Shown here one piece after another: positions 24,878 to 30,985 of a DNA stretch of 38,249 nt. Origin of the DNA: a virus. Each line of letters opens with the position of its first letter. Position 1 is the stretch's first letter. The stretch covers positions 1-38,249 of IMG/VR virus record IMGVR_UViG_3300010885_019590. One strand, written 5' to 3'. A model generated the notes under the pieces. It did no database searches, had not been told where the DNA came from, and saw only the letters and a list, made by a program, of their open reading frames with translations. The position numbers and the translations under genes were made by a program.

Positions 24878-25110
24878 CGCGCCGAAAACTATTGGTACCA
24901 ATATGGTGCGACGTGGAACCCGTGCGCCTAATCGTAGGTGTGCGAAACTGCCCGCCACACTACCGGAATACCATTGGCGACATTCTCGCCACGATGCACG
25001 CGAATGAGCCGGGTTGGGACTCGCTGAGCGTATGCGATCAGTACCCCGCCCGGTTTGGTAAAACCGTCACGCTTCGAAGCGTGCTAACTATGGAAGGCGG
25101 CGCACAATGA
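24874..25110 (+). CDS. Hypothetical 78-residue protein
   Basis: ATGA overlap at both ends. Mixed alpha/beta with a central helix (TIGDILATMHANEPGW). No motif recognised. Confidence 0.55.
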   Translation: MTRRKLLVPIWCDVEPVRLIVGVRNCPPHYRNTIGDILATMHANEPGWDSLSVCDQYPARFGKTVTLRSVLTMEGGAQ

Positions 25111-25193
25111 CGCGCGCAGAATTATTGAGAACGTTACAGCCCGGAACGATAGTCACAATGACGGAGCGAATCGGGGAATGGGTGACGGCATGA
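25107..25193 (+). CDS. 28-residue peptide
   Basis: A short frame with ATGA overlaps at both ends (RAELLRTLQPG and a beta-like end). The overlap pattern supports translation; function unknown. Confidence 0.4.
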   Translation: MTRAELLRTLQPGTIVTMTERIGEWVTA

Positions 25194-25435
25194 ACGCGGG
25201 CGAATCGTTCGCAGACTGGTTGGCCGTCATCGTGGCGTCAGACGATCCCGCAAACGGTGGAGCAGGTCTGCTTACCCTCACAGACTGCGCGAAGTGCGAC
25301 GGCTACGGCATCGTGGAACACTCGCACCGTAGCGGGATGCGGCTAGTGCCCTGCCCTAAGTGCAACGGGAAAGGGGAACCGGCTAGCGTGGCGAACGTGA
25401 CAGCGAACGCCAACGAAACGGAGACCCAATGCTAG
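25190..25435 (+). CDS. DnaJ-type zinc-finger small protein (paralog A)
   Basis: 81 residues from the ATG overlapping the previous stop. Two CXXCXGXG units, CAKCDGYG (C33, C36) and CPKCNGKG (C55, C58), match the zinc hairpins of DnaJ without the J domain. The first cysteines of the two units are 22 residues apart, and V-E-x-S-H follows the first. A minus-strand gene at 26044-26238 has the same spacing and VE-x-SH, so the two are probably diverged copies. Confidence 0.65.
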   Translation: MNAGESFADWLAVIVASDDPANGGAGLLTLTDCAKCDGYGIVEHSHRSGMRLVPCPKCNGKGEPASVANVTANANETETQC

Positions 25436-25566
25436 CCCCACTGATCTACCTCACCACCGCCGGCCTACTGGCTTGCCTCTGCCTAGTCGTCGCGCAGGTT
25501 GTGGAATCCCGGGATTCGGATAGGGAAGCGGCGCGCGCGTGGACTGACTACCTAGACCGCCACTAG
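25429..25566 (+). CDS. 45-residue single-pass membrane protein
   Basis: ATG lies inside the end of the zinc-finger gene. A hydrophobic helix covers residues 4-24 (LTTAGLLACLCLVVA), followed by a charged amphipathic tail. It is the last plus-strand gene before the terminator. It could be a superinfection-exclusion or lysis-type peptide; no motif decides. Confidence 0.5.
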   Translation: MLAPLIYLTTAGLLACLCLVVAQVVESRDSDREAARAWTDYLDRH

Positions 25567-25583
25567 CACCCGCACCACCTAGT

Positions 25584-25614
25584 CCGCCCCGCAACGATTG
25601 GGGGCGGGCTTTCT
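25584..25614 (+). terminator. Rho-independent terminator of the small-gene block
   Basis: CCGCCCC at 25584-25590 pairs with GGGGCGG at 25601-25607 around a 10-base loop, followed by GCTTTCT. It ends the plus-strand run just before the convergent minus-strand genes. Confidence 0.75.
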
Positions 25615-25634
25615 CGTGCCATGATCGCGCCCAC

Positions 25635-25671
25635 GAAAAAGCCCCCCCGCCCAACGTGGCACGAGGGGGCT
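25635..25671 (-). terminator. Rho-independent terminator of the minus-strand operon
   Basis: Read on the minus strand, AGCCCCC (25671-25665) pairs with GGGGGCT (25646-25640), followed by a run of T (25640-25636). The loop holds a small CGTG/CACG hairpin. It stops the three-gene minus-strand operon, 14 bases past its last stop. Confidence 0.75.
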
Positions 25672-25685
25672 AGATTCGCCGGGGG

Positions 25686-25880
25686 CTAGTCGTCAGAACA
25701 ATTCATGCACTTGGCGTCAGCGCCGCAAGCGTACGCCGTCCGGTAGTGCTCACAAGACTCGCACACGTCACCGTCGTCCGTCGCGGACATTTCGGCGGCG
25801 TCCGCCATTGCCGAATACTCAGCCGAGCGCGCATCCGCCCGCTGAGTCCATTCCGCCAGTGTTTCGCGCGTGCGGCTCAT
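25686..25880 (-). CDS. Cysteine-rich small protein, 64 aa
   Basis: Last gene of the minus-strand trio. The first half is a charged helix with many Ala; the second has CESC, then C and CMNC, a likely zinc site. Its ATG overlaps the stop of the gene before it (ATGA). Function unknown. Confidence 0.6.
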   Translation of the reverse strand: MSRTRETLAEWTQRADARSAEYSAMADAAEMSATDDGDVCESCEHYRTAYACGADAKCMNCSDD

Positions 25881-26047
25881 GCCTTCACCCCCTCAGGGCG
25901 ATAGTCGCTGGGCCAATAGCCGAGCGCGTCGAAGTGCCGGTTTGCGTTCTGCTTTTCCGCCCACTTGATGAGGTCGGCTTCCTGTTTTGCGACGTACGCT
26001 TCGCGGGCTTCGCGGGCTTCGCGGGCTTCGGTGTCGGCGGGGATCAT
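25877..26047 (-). CDS. 56-residue protein with REA tandem repeats
   Basis: ATG overlaps the stop of the upstream gene. The N-terminus carries three Arg-Glu-Ala units encoded by a 9-bp tandem repeat, continuing into a charged helix (YVAKQEADLIKWAEKQNA). It ends in GVKA, as does the upstream protein. Function unknown. Confidence 0.55.
   Translation of the reverse strand: MIPADTEAREAREAREAYVAKQEADLIKWAEKQNANRHFDALGYWPSDYRPEGVKA
26000..26030. repeat. 9-bp tandem repeat, about three and a half copies
   Basis: TTCGCGGGC repeats in tandem, encoding Arg-Glu-Ala units on the minus strand. It is a candidate for copy-number variation. Confidence 0.75.
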
Positions 26048-26238
26048 GCCTTCACCCCCGCAAGCCACGCCGCAAACGCCGGGGAAAAATGCTCCCGCGT
26101 ATCCACCAGACCGCGCCCATCACAATCGCCGCACTCCATGAGGTCATCAGCCTCAGGGTGCGAGCACTCCACAAAGCCCTTCCCCGCACAGCGCTCGCAG
26201 TAGGCGAACCCTTCGATCGTGTTCCGTGTTCCGCTCAT
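26044..26238 (-). CDS. DnaJ-type zinc-finger small protein (paralog B)
   Basis: First gene of the minus-strand trio, 64 residues. CERCAGKG (C14, C17) and CGDCDGRG (C36, C39) form two zinc hairpins of DnaJ type, with the 22-residue spacing and VE-x-SH of the plus-strand paralog at 25190. A GGGAGG site lies eight bases before the ATG inside a small inverted repeat. The C-terminus (FAAWLAGVKA) is helical. Longer in-frame starts upstream lack a binding site. Confidence 0.65.
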   Translation of the reverse strand: MSGTRNTIEGFAYCERCAGKGFVECSHPEADDLMECGDCDGRGLVDTREHFSPAFAAWLAGVKA

Positions 26239-26241
26239 GAC

Positions 26242-26255
26242 TGACCTCCCGGTCA
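26242..26255 (-). promoter_or_regulatory. Hairpin that includes the SD of the minus-strand operon
   Basis: On the minus strand TGACC-GGGA-GGTCA forms a 5-bp stem with a 4-base loop. The ribosome binding sequence GGGAGG spans loop and stem, which could limit translation of the first minus-strand gene. Confidence 0.4.
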
Positions 26256-26561
26256 CGGGCACGCCAGCGGCGCACCCCAGTAGTTTGATTACACCTACAA
26301 CACTACAGCACCAACACGCCACACGCAACACAAAGAGACACACGAGGAAAGCCCGGCTGTCTTGTGGGGGTACGAGTGTTCGCGCGATGCGATGCGGTGG
26401 GCGTGCCGCGAATCGTCGACCCTGCACCTAGCCACCCCGCACGCACCTCATCAACACACCACACGCAGTGACCCAACCCCCCCGCCGCGCGACGCGACCA
26501 CCGTAGACGTAGGGTTTGTTTTGTTGTGGGTATGTTTTCTATATGGGCTTGTTCGGGTGGT

Positions 26562-26641
26562 TTGATGAATCTTTAGATGATTTTCATCAGACACATTTGC
26601 TGTAGTAGATGTGGTTTTCTGCTCCCCCCCTAGTCCCCCCC
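26562..26641 (+). promoter_or_regulatory. Composite element copy 2: hairpin plus paired C7 tracts
   Basis: TGATGAA (26563-26569) and TTCATCA form an inverted repeat with a 13-base loop, and ATCTTTA lies at its left arm and loop. Two runs of seven C (26624-26630 and 26635-26641) follow, separated by TAGT. From TTGATGA to the first C run is 62 bases here and 63 in copy 1 at 13358. It precedes the packaging module. Confidence 0.6.
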
Positions 26642-26722
26642 TCGTGGGGCCGCGTTTTGGGTGCGGTGTGTTCTTGTTGCGACTTGTCTGGTTGTCGCTG
26701 GCAGCAATCCGTTGGTGTGCTT

Positions 26723-26754
26723 TGCACGATATTTCGTGTGTATGCACGATATTT
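26723..26754. repeat. Pair of TGCACGATATTT repeats, possible operators
   Basis: TGCACGATATTT occurs at 26723-26734 and 26743-26754, exactly 20 bases apart (about two helical turns). The first copy extends to a palindrome, CACGA-TATT-TCGTG. This suits a dimeric regulator binding in tandem about 100 bases upstream of the packaging genes. Confidence 0.55.
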
Positions 26755-26831
26755 GGTGAGGGTTGGGCATTGCTGCGCCGATGCCCCTCTGACGGGCGAT
26801 CTCCGCTTGTGGGGCGGGTTGCTTCTGATTG

Positions 26832-26846
26832 TATCATGTTGTTATG
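26832..26846 (+). promoter_or_regulatory. Leaderless promoter, TATCAT-N6-ATG
   Basis: TATCAT at 26832-26837, six bases, then the ATG at 26844. No ribosome binding site. First promoter of the packaging module. Confidence 0.6.
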
Positions 26847-27014
26847 GGTGATGATGATTTTTATGGGTGGTCGGAGTGGGTGTTTCGTTGTGTGTTTGAG
26901 GATTCTCCTCGTCGTGTGTTGCGTGTCTTTGCTGCGTGCGAGTATGATGCGTGGGTGTCGTTTAGTTTGTTGACTGGTATTAGGGTTAATCTTGAAGGGT
27001 TGGAGCACTGGTGA
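26844..27014 (+). CDS. Small acidic-start protein before TerS, 56 aa
   Basis: MGDDD start followed by an aromatic-rich helix (WSEWVFRCVFE) and a second helix. Its TGA overlaps the GTG of the TerS-like gene. The leaderless promoter fixes the start. Unknown function; packaging-related by position. Confidence 0.6.
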   Translation: MGDDDFYGWSEWVFRCVFEDSPRRVLRVFAACEYDAWVSFSLLTGIRVNLEGLEHW

Positions 27015-27571
27015 CGAAGCGTGCGGATTTGAAGCAGGTTCGGGATGATAAGGCTGTGTTGGAGGATTCGTATGGTCTTGGTAAGGATGATTTTCTTGTG
27101 AAGAATTATTTGCCGTCGCGTACTATTGGCGAGTTGTCGGTTGAGCAGATGGATGAGGCTATTGAGATGGCGCGTCTTGGTGCGTTTGAGGCGGCTATTG
27201 CGCGTGTGCTTGGTGTTGATGAGGCTGTGTTTTTGTCGGCTTTGAAGAAGGGGAAGGATGGTAAGACGGGGCATGGTGGTACGAGTGTTGAGCGTGTCAA
27301 GTTTGCTCGTAAGTTTTATGATGCTCGTAAGGAGCATATGAAGAAGAATCTGAGGATTATTAGTGAGGCGGCTGATGAGGGTGATTGGAAGCCTGCGGCG
27401 TGGCAGTTGGAGCGTTCGTTTGGGTTTCATAAGCAGGAGCGTGTGGAGGTTGAGGCTGGTCCACAGATTTTGTCGTTGATGCAGTTGGCTCAGATCCCGA
27501 TTGAGGAGGCTCGTGCTGCGTTGGAGATTCCTAGTGAGAATGTTATCGTTGAGTCTGATGGTGCGGCGTGA
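27011..27571 (+). CDS. Terminase small subunit-like protein
   Basis: 186 residues. A helix-turn-helix lies around residues 57-85 (GAFEAAIARVLGVDEAVFLSAL), a central charged helix follows, then DWKPAAWQLERSFGFHKQERV, the WxxAAWxLER motif common to small terminase subunits. TerS binds the packaging site and loads TerL. Position two genes before terL agrees. A general DNA-binding regulator of similar build is the alternative. Confidence 0.65.
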   Translation: MTKRADLKQVRDDKAVLEDSYGLGKDDFLVKNYLPSRTIGELSVEQMDEAIEMARLGAFEAAIARVLGVDEAVFLSALKKGKDGKTGHGGTSVERVKFARKFYDARKEHMKKNLRIISEAADEGDWKPAAWQLERSFGFHKQERVEVEAGPQILSLMQLAQIPIEEARAALEIPSENVIVESDGAA

Positions 27572-27579
27572 GGGTCTGA

Positions 27580-27594
27580 TACGATTCTTGTATG
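27580..27594 (+). promoter_or_regulatory. Leaderless extended -10 promoter, TGA-TACGAT-N6-ATG
   Basis: TACGAT at 27580-27585 with upstream TG, six bases, then the ATG at 27592. No Shine-Dalgarno near the start. Confidence 0.55.
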
Positions 27595-28044
27595 GCAAGT
27601 CCCTCTGCTCCTTATAAGCGTCCCAATACTGCTGATACGGCGAGTCCTCTTGTTCCTAAGGAGTACAATAAGACTGGTGTGAGTCTTGAGGGTCCGCGTG
27701 GTTCGGGGACGATGACGTATAAGAAGACGGAAACTAAGCGTCCCGCCCCTCTTCATTCGCGTCCCGGCTCGAAAACGTATGGTATTACTGAGCCGACTGG
27801 TTCTGGTAAGAACATTGCTGGTACGACTAAGATTGGTGAGGGAGTTTCGGCGCGTTACATTGATATTCCTCAGCCGCATAGTGATACGCGAACGGGCACT
27901 AAGTCAAATGTTGATGCGCCCGCCGTTGGACAGAACGCTGGCACGAGTCGTTCCGCCCCAAAGAGAGCGCTTGCTTCTACGCTTGTTGCTGCTTCTAAGA
28001 CGGCTCCTGCTAAACATAAAGTTAAGATTCACAAGTACACATAA
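27592..28044 (+). CDS. Basic, disordered 150-residue protein
   Basis: Rich in Pro, Thr, Ser, Lys and Gly with no long hydrophobic stretch and a basic C-terminus (KHKVKIHKYT). It probably lacks a fixed fold. Located between the terminase genes, it might bind DNA or help packaging. No family recognised. Confidence 0.6.
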   Translation: MASPSAPYKRPNTADTASPLVPKEYNKTGVSLEGPRGSGTMTYKKTETKRPAPLHSRPGSKTYGITEPTGSGKNIAGTTKIGEGVSARYIDIPQPHSDTRTGTKSNVDAPAVGQNAGTSRSAPKRALASTLVAASKTAPAKHKVKIHKYT

Positions 28045-28090
28045 TAATTAGTGTCCAGTTCCGGGGCCGACCAGCCCGAATGGAGTAGTA

Positions 28091-29671
28091 GTGGACGACC
28101 AGCAGCGCCAAGCATTAGAGTTACGCACCAAAATGGCGGACCCAGTGTGGAAAGCCAAGAACCTGTTTGGTTTTGATCCGTGGAGTAAACAACAAGAAAT
28201 CCTCAAAGCCCTCCGCAAACACAAGCGTGTTGCTGTGCGGAGTTGCCACGGAATTGGAAAGACGGCCACTGCTGCCACTGCTGTTCTAGATTTTATGACA
28301 GAAGGACCATGCCGCGTAATCACTACCGCACCAACGTGGAGTCAGGTCGAGCAACTCCTCTGGCGCGAAATAGCGGTACGCCACTCCAAGATCCCCGGCG
28401 GCAAAGACGCCTTCGGCAAAATGTTCAAGTCGAGCCTTGAAGTTAGGTCGGACTGGTTCGCTATGGGACTTTCGACGGATAAGCCTGAAAGATTCCAAGG
28501 TCATCATGCCCCTCGTATGATGCTCGTCGTTGACGAAGCAAGTGGCATTGATGAGGCTATCTACGAAGCGTCCGAGGGTTTCCTTACCGCTGATGAAGCG
28601 CGCGTACTCTTGATTGGGAACCCGACTAGGCCAGCGGGAACGTTCTATAAGGCGTTCCAAAAGGATTCTAATTGGTATCAGGTTCATGTTAGTGCGTTTG
28701 ATGCTCCTTGTTATACGGGCGAACGAGTGTCTAAAGAGGCCGAACGCGCCCTAATTACGCAAGAATGGGTGCAGGACGCCAAACAACAGTGGGGTGAAGA
28801 CTCTGCTGCGTACAAGATTCGCGTTTTGGGCGAGTTTTCGGAAACAACGGGACGCCAATACTTCCAATTTTTAGAAAAAATCGTCCCAACAGAGCCAAGA
28901 AAACGCGGTTTTGTGCGCGGAATGCCCGTTCCCGGCGGCAGAGTAGAGTTTTATGATGATTCTAAGGGTGGAATGCGCATGTGGGAGTTGCCAAAAACAG
29001 GCGTAGGCTACCTAATTTTTGCGGATGTTGCGGGATCAGTGTCATTTGACGAGTATGAACGTCGAGAATCACGTATTGGGTCGGGTGCGGGGTCGGATTA
29101 CTCTGTAGCAGAAGTGCTACGCCAAGATACTGGCGAGCAGGTAGCCGAAATCCGGTATCGGGCCAACGTAGACGAGTTTGCAGATGATCTCGCCCGATTA
29201 GGACGCCTCTATAATGATGCAATAATCGCAGTAGAACGCAACGGACCGGGAACGGCCGTCCTAACCCAACTAAAGAACACAATGGGGTACCCGCGCATCT
29301 GGCGTCCACGCAATCCCATCGGCGTAAACTCGAATCTAGACCTAACGCTAGGCTGGAACACGACAAGCGCCACAAGGCCCCTGATGCTAAGCGCTTTGCA
29401 GGCTGCCATTCGTGACGAGCCACACCGAATTAAAAGCGAAGCGCTTATTGATGAGATTCGCACGTTCGTATTCCGCGACCGTAATGGCAAGGAGCCGCGC
29501 CCAGAGGCAGACGAGGGTTGTCACGATGATCTTGTGATGGCGATGGGTGGTGCGCAGGCTGTGTGGCAGCAAGAGTGCACTACGCCTATCAGGTTGGCGG
29601 AACGTAAGAAGCCTGAGCCGCAGTCTAATCTTCAGAAGCGCGCGCCACGTTTTGTTCTTGGGAAGCGTTAG
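28091..29671 (+). CDS. terL: Terminase large subunit
   Basis: 526 residues. ATPase domain: SCHGIGKT at 51-58 is the Walker A loop (Ser in place of the usual first Gly), MMLVVDEAS at 143-151 is Walker B with D148/E149, and LLIGNPTR at 173-180 is the coupling motif. The nuclease domain begins near LIFADVAG, continues with AVERNGPG and ends with EGCHDDLVMAMG, giving the acidic residues of the RNase H-like site. It drives DNA into proheads and cuts concatemers. GGAG five bases before the GTG sets the start. Codon use is more A/C-rich in the first two-thirds than in the end of the gene. Confidence 0.93.
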   Translation: MDDQQRQALELRTKMADPVWKAKNLFGFDPWSKQQEILKALRKHKRVAVRSCHGIGKTATAATAVLDFMTEGPCRVITTAPTWSQVEQLLWREIAVRHSKIPGGKDAFGKMFKSSLEVRSDWFAMGLSTDKPERFQGHHAPRMMLVVDEASGIDEAIYEASEGFLTADEARVLLIGNPTRPAGTFYKAFQKDSNWYQVHVSAFDAPCYTGERVSKEAERALITQEWVQDAKQQWGEDSAAYKIRVLGEFSETTGRQYFQFLEKIVPTEPRKRGFVRGMPVPGGRVEFYDDSKGGMRMWELPKTGVGYLIFADVAGSVSFDEYERRESRIGSGAGSDYSVAEVLRQDTGEQVAEIRYRANVDEFADDLARLGRLYNDAIIAVERNGPGTAVLTQLKNTMGYPRIWRPRNPIGVNSNLDLTLGWNTTSATRPLMLSALQAAIRDEPHRIKSEALIDEIRTFVFRDRNGKEPRPEADEGCHDDLVMAMGGAQAVWQQECTTPIRLAERKKPEPQSNLQKRAPRFVLGKR

Positions 29672-29672
29672 G

Positions 29673-29687
29673 TATAGTGTTCGTATG
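29673..29687 (+). promoter_or_regulatory. Leaderless promoter, TATAGT-N6-ATG
   Basis: TATAGT at 29673-29678, six bases, then the ATG at 29685, directly after the terL stop. Confidence 0.6.
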
Positions 29688-29876
29688 AAGCAGCCCGTTC
29701 CCGAATCGCAATACAAAGAAGGCAACTTTAAGAAACTTGCTGCGAGTCTTGCGAAGAAAGGTACTCGTGACCCGAATGCGCTTGCTGCTTGGATTGAGCG
29801 TCGCAAGTATGGCGCTAAGGGATGGAAGCATATTCAGGCTAAGGGTCGTGCTGCTGCGAAGGCAAAGGGCAAGTAA
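29685..29876 (+). CDS. Basic 63-residue protein
   Basis: Lys/Arg/Ala-rich. The segment DPNALAAWIERRKYGAKGW resembles a short helical motif found in many small phage proteins encoded near terminase or head genes. The leaderless promoter fixes the start at 29685; an earlier in-frame ATG lies inside terL. Its stop overlaps the Dps-like ATG. It may bind DNA. Confidence 0.6.
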   Translation: MKQPVPESQYKEGNFKKLAASLAKKGTRDPNALAAWIERRKYGAKGWKHIQAKGRAAAKAKGK

Positions 29877-30556
29877 TGGCTCCGATTGACCGCATCAAAA
29901 AAAAGAACAACACAACCATTAGTATCGCGCTAATGAAAATGAAGCCCATGTCGCACGACAAAGCACAAATGGATGCCATGTCGAATCCGCAAAGCGACAT
30001 GAACATGTCCATGCAGAACGACACAAACAATACGGACGCAACGCCAACCAAAAACACTACACCCCGAAACGCAACACCAACCGACACAAACCAAAACGAT
30101 ACTCAAAGTGGAACAAACACCACCAATACGGGGCCAGAAACGCAAGGCGCGCTTGCCGTTGAACTACAAGACTTGTTAGATAATGTCTCTGAGTATTACA
30201 TTACTGCTCACCAGTTTCACTGGAACGTTGTCGGCCCAGACTTTGCAGAGTTCCACAAGTTCTTTAATAAGATTTATAATGATGCGTGGAATTCGCTCGA
30301 TGGACTTGCGGAGAATATTCGCAAACTAGACCAGATGGTTGATATTCAGTTTGGTCAACCAGACCAGTGCAATAATGTGCAAGAAATGCTTGGTTGCCTT
30401 AGCGACATGAACACGGCGCTTATTGACCAGTACAAGAATACGATTGATTGTGCCGATAAGTATCGAGAACAAGGCATTCTTAATTTTCTTGCTGATCGTC
30501 TCGATACGCATCAGATGTTTCAGTGGCAAATTAGTTCGTTCCTTAAGTCGGCATGA
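29876..30556 (+). CDS. Dps-like ferritin with long disordered N-terminal extension
   Basis: 226 residues. Residues 91-226 match the Dps four-helix bundle: HQFHWNVVGPDF, then EFH, then LDGLAENI. H115, H127, D142 and E146 fall at the spacing of the ferroxidase residues H51, H63, D78 and E82 of E. coli Dps; the residue matching D67 is N131. Dps proteins form dodecamers that oxidise iron and bind DNA. The first 90 residues are unusual: basic start, Met-rich middle, then Asn/Thr-rich low complexity. ATG overlaps the previous stop. The location between terL and portal suggests it is made with virion parts and may be packaged. Codon style of the extension is A/C-rich, unlike the ferritin domain. Confidence 0.85.
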   Translation: MAPIDRIKKKNNTTISIALMKMKPMSHDKAQMDAMSNPQSDMNMSMQNDTNNTDATPTKNTTPRNATPTDTNQNDTQSGTNTTNTGPETQGALAVELQDLLDNVSEYYITAHQFHWNVVGPDFAEFHKFFNKIYNDAWNSLDGLAENIRKLDQMVDIQFGQPDQCNNVQEMLGCLSDMNTALIDQYKNTIDCADKYREQGILNFLADRLDTHQMFQWQISSFLKSA

Positions 30557-30571
30557 TAGGATAATGGCATG
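30557..30571 (+). promoter_or_regulatory. Leaderless extended -10 promoter, TGA-TAGGAT-N6-ATG
   Basis: TAGGAT at 30557-30562, with TG one base upstream, six bases, then the ATG at 30569. It begins right after the Dps stop. Confidence 0.6.
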
Positions 30572-30985
30572 AGTGTTCCTCCAAGCATGATGGGTGCCGG
30601 TCCAATGATTCCGCCGCCCCCAACGGGCGCTCCTATGGCTCCTCCGATGGGTGCGCCCATGGGTGCTCCTGCTCCGGGCGGAATGGTTCCTCCTGCTGTT
30701 GCAGCGCTTCCGGGTGTTAGCCAGTTGGCGCAGGCTCAGACGATGCAGATGATGGATCATCAGCGTCAGATGCAGATCATGCAAGAGGAAATGCAGAAGC
30801 AGATCATGATGCTTGTTGCGTCGCTTCCTACGGCTAATCCGGCTGGCGAGGCGGCTGTGTCTACACCGATGAGTCCAATGATGAGTGGTAGCAATACGGA
30901 CACGGGTGGCGCTCCTGCTACTCCGGCTATGCCGATGCCCCCCACTCCTCCTAGTGTGATGGGTGGTGCTCCTAGTGCCCACTAA
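30569..30985 (+). CDS. Met/Pro/Gln-rich low-complexity protein
   Basis: 138 residues. N-terminal Pro/Met/Gly/Ala repeats (PMGAPMGAP), a central Met/Gln helix (QMMDHQRQMQIMQEEMQKQ), then another Met/Pro tail. Met content is exceptional. No fold is recognisable. Position among virion genes suggests a structural or scaffolding part; metal or oxidant handling next to the Dps-like protein is a looser idea. Confidence 0.6.
   Translation: MSVPPSMMGAGPMIPPPPTGAPMAPPMGAPMGAPAPGGMVPPAVAALPGVSQLAQAQTMQMMDHQRQMQIMQEEMQKQIMMLVASLPTANPAGEAAVSTPMSPMMSGSNTDTGGAPATPAMPMPPTPPSVMGGAPSAH

Larger units (their letters stand above)
25877..26059. repeat. 16-bp direct repeat at two gene junctions
   Basis: TCATGCCTTCACCCCC occurs at 25877-25892 and again at 26044-26059. 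On the minus strand each copy encodes the GVKA end of one gene together with the overlapping ATGA start of the next. Confidence 0.7.
26239..26843. other. Divergent control region, no convincing gene
   Basis: This 605-base stretch lies between minus-strand and plus-strand genes. The left half (about 26285-26490) is A/C-rich on the plus strand and the right half (from about 26500) is G/T-rich. It contains an SD hairpin for the minus operon, a weak minus-strand promoter candidate (TTGGTG, 17 bases, TAATCA), composite element copy 2, a pair of TGCACGATATTT repeats, a GGGCAT/ATGCCC hairpin at 26765-26786 and a leaderless promoter at its right end. Open frames inside it have no natural composition. 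Confidence 0.6.

Noticed and set aside
26219-26565. Short plus-strand frames in the left half of the control region
   Set aside because: They are Thr/His/Arg-rich products of A/C-rich DNA, overlap the minus-strand leader, and have no start signals.
26609-26851. An 80-codon plus-strand open frame through the C-tracts of the control region
   Set aside because: The product is Cys/Trp-rich with unnatural composition, has no ribosome binding site, and runs over the operator repeats and the promoter of the next gene.
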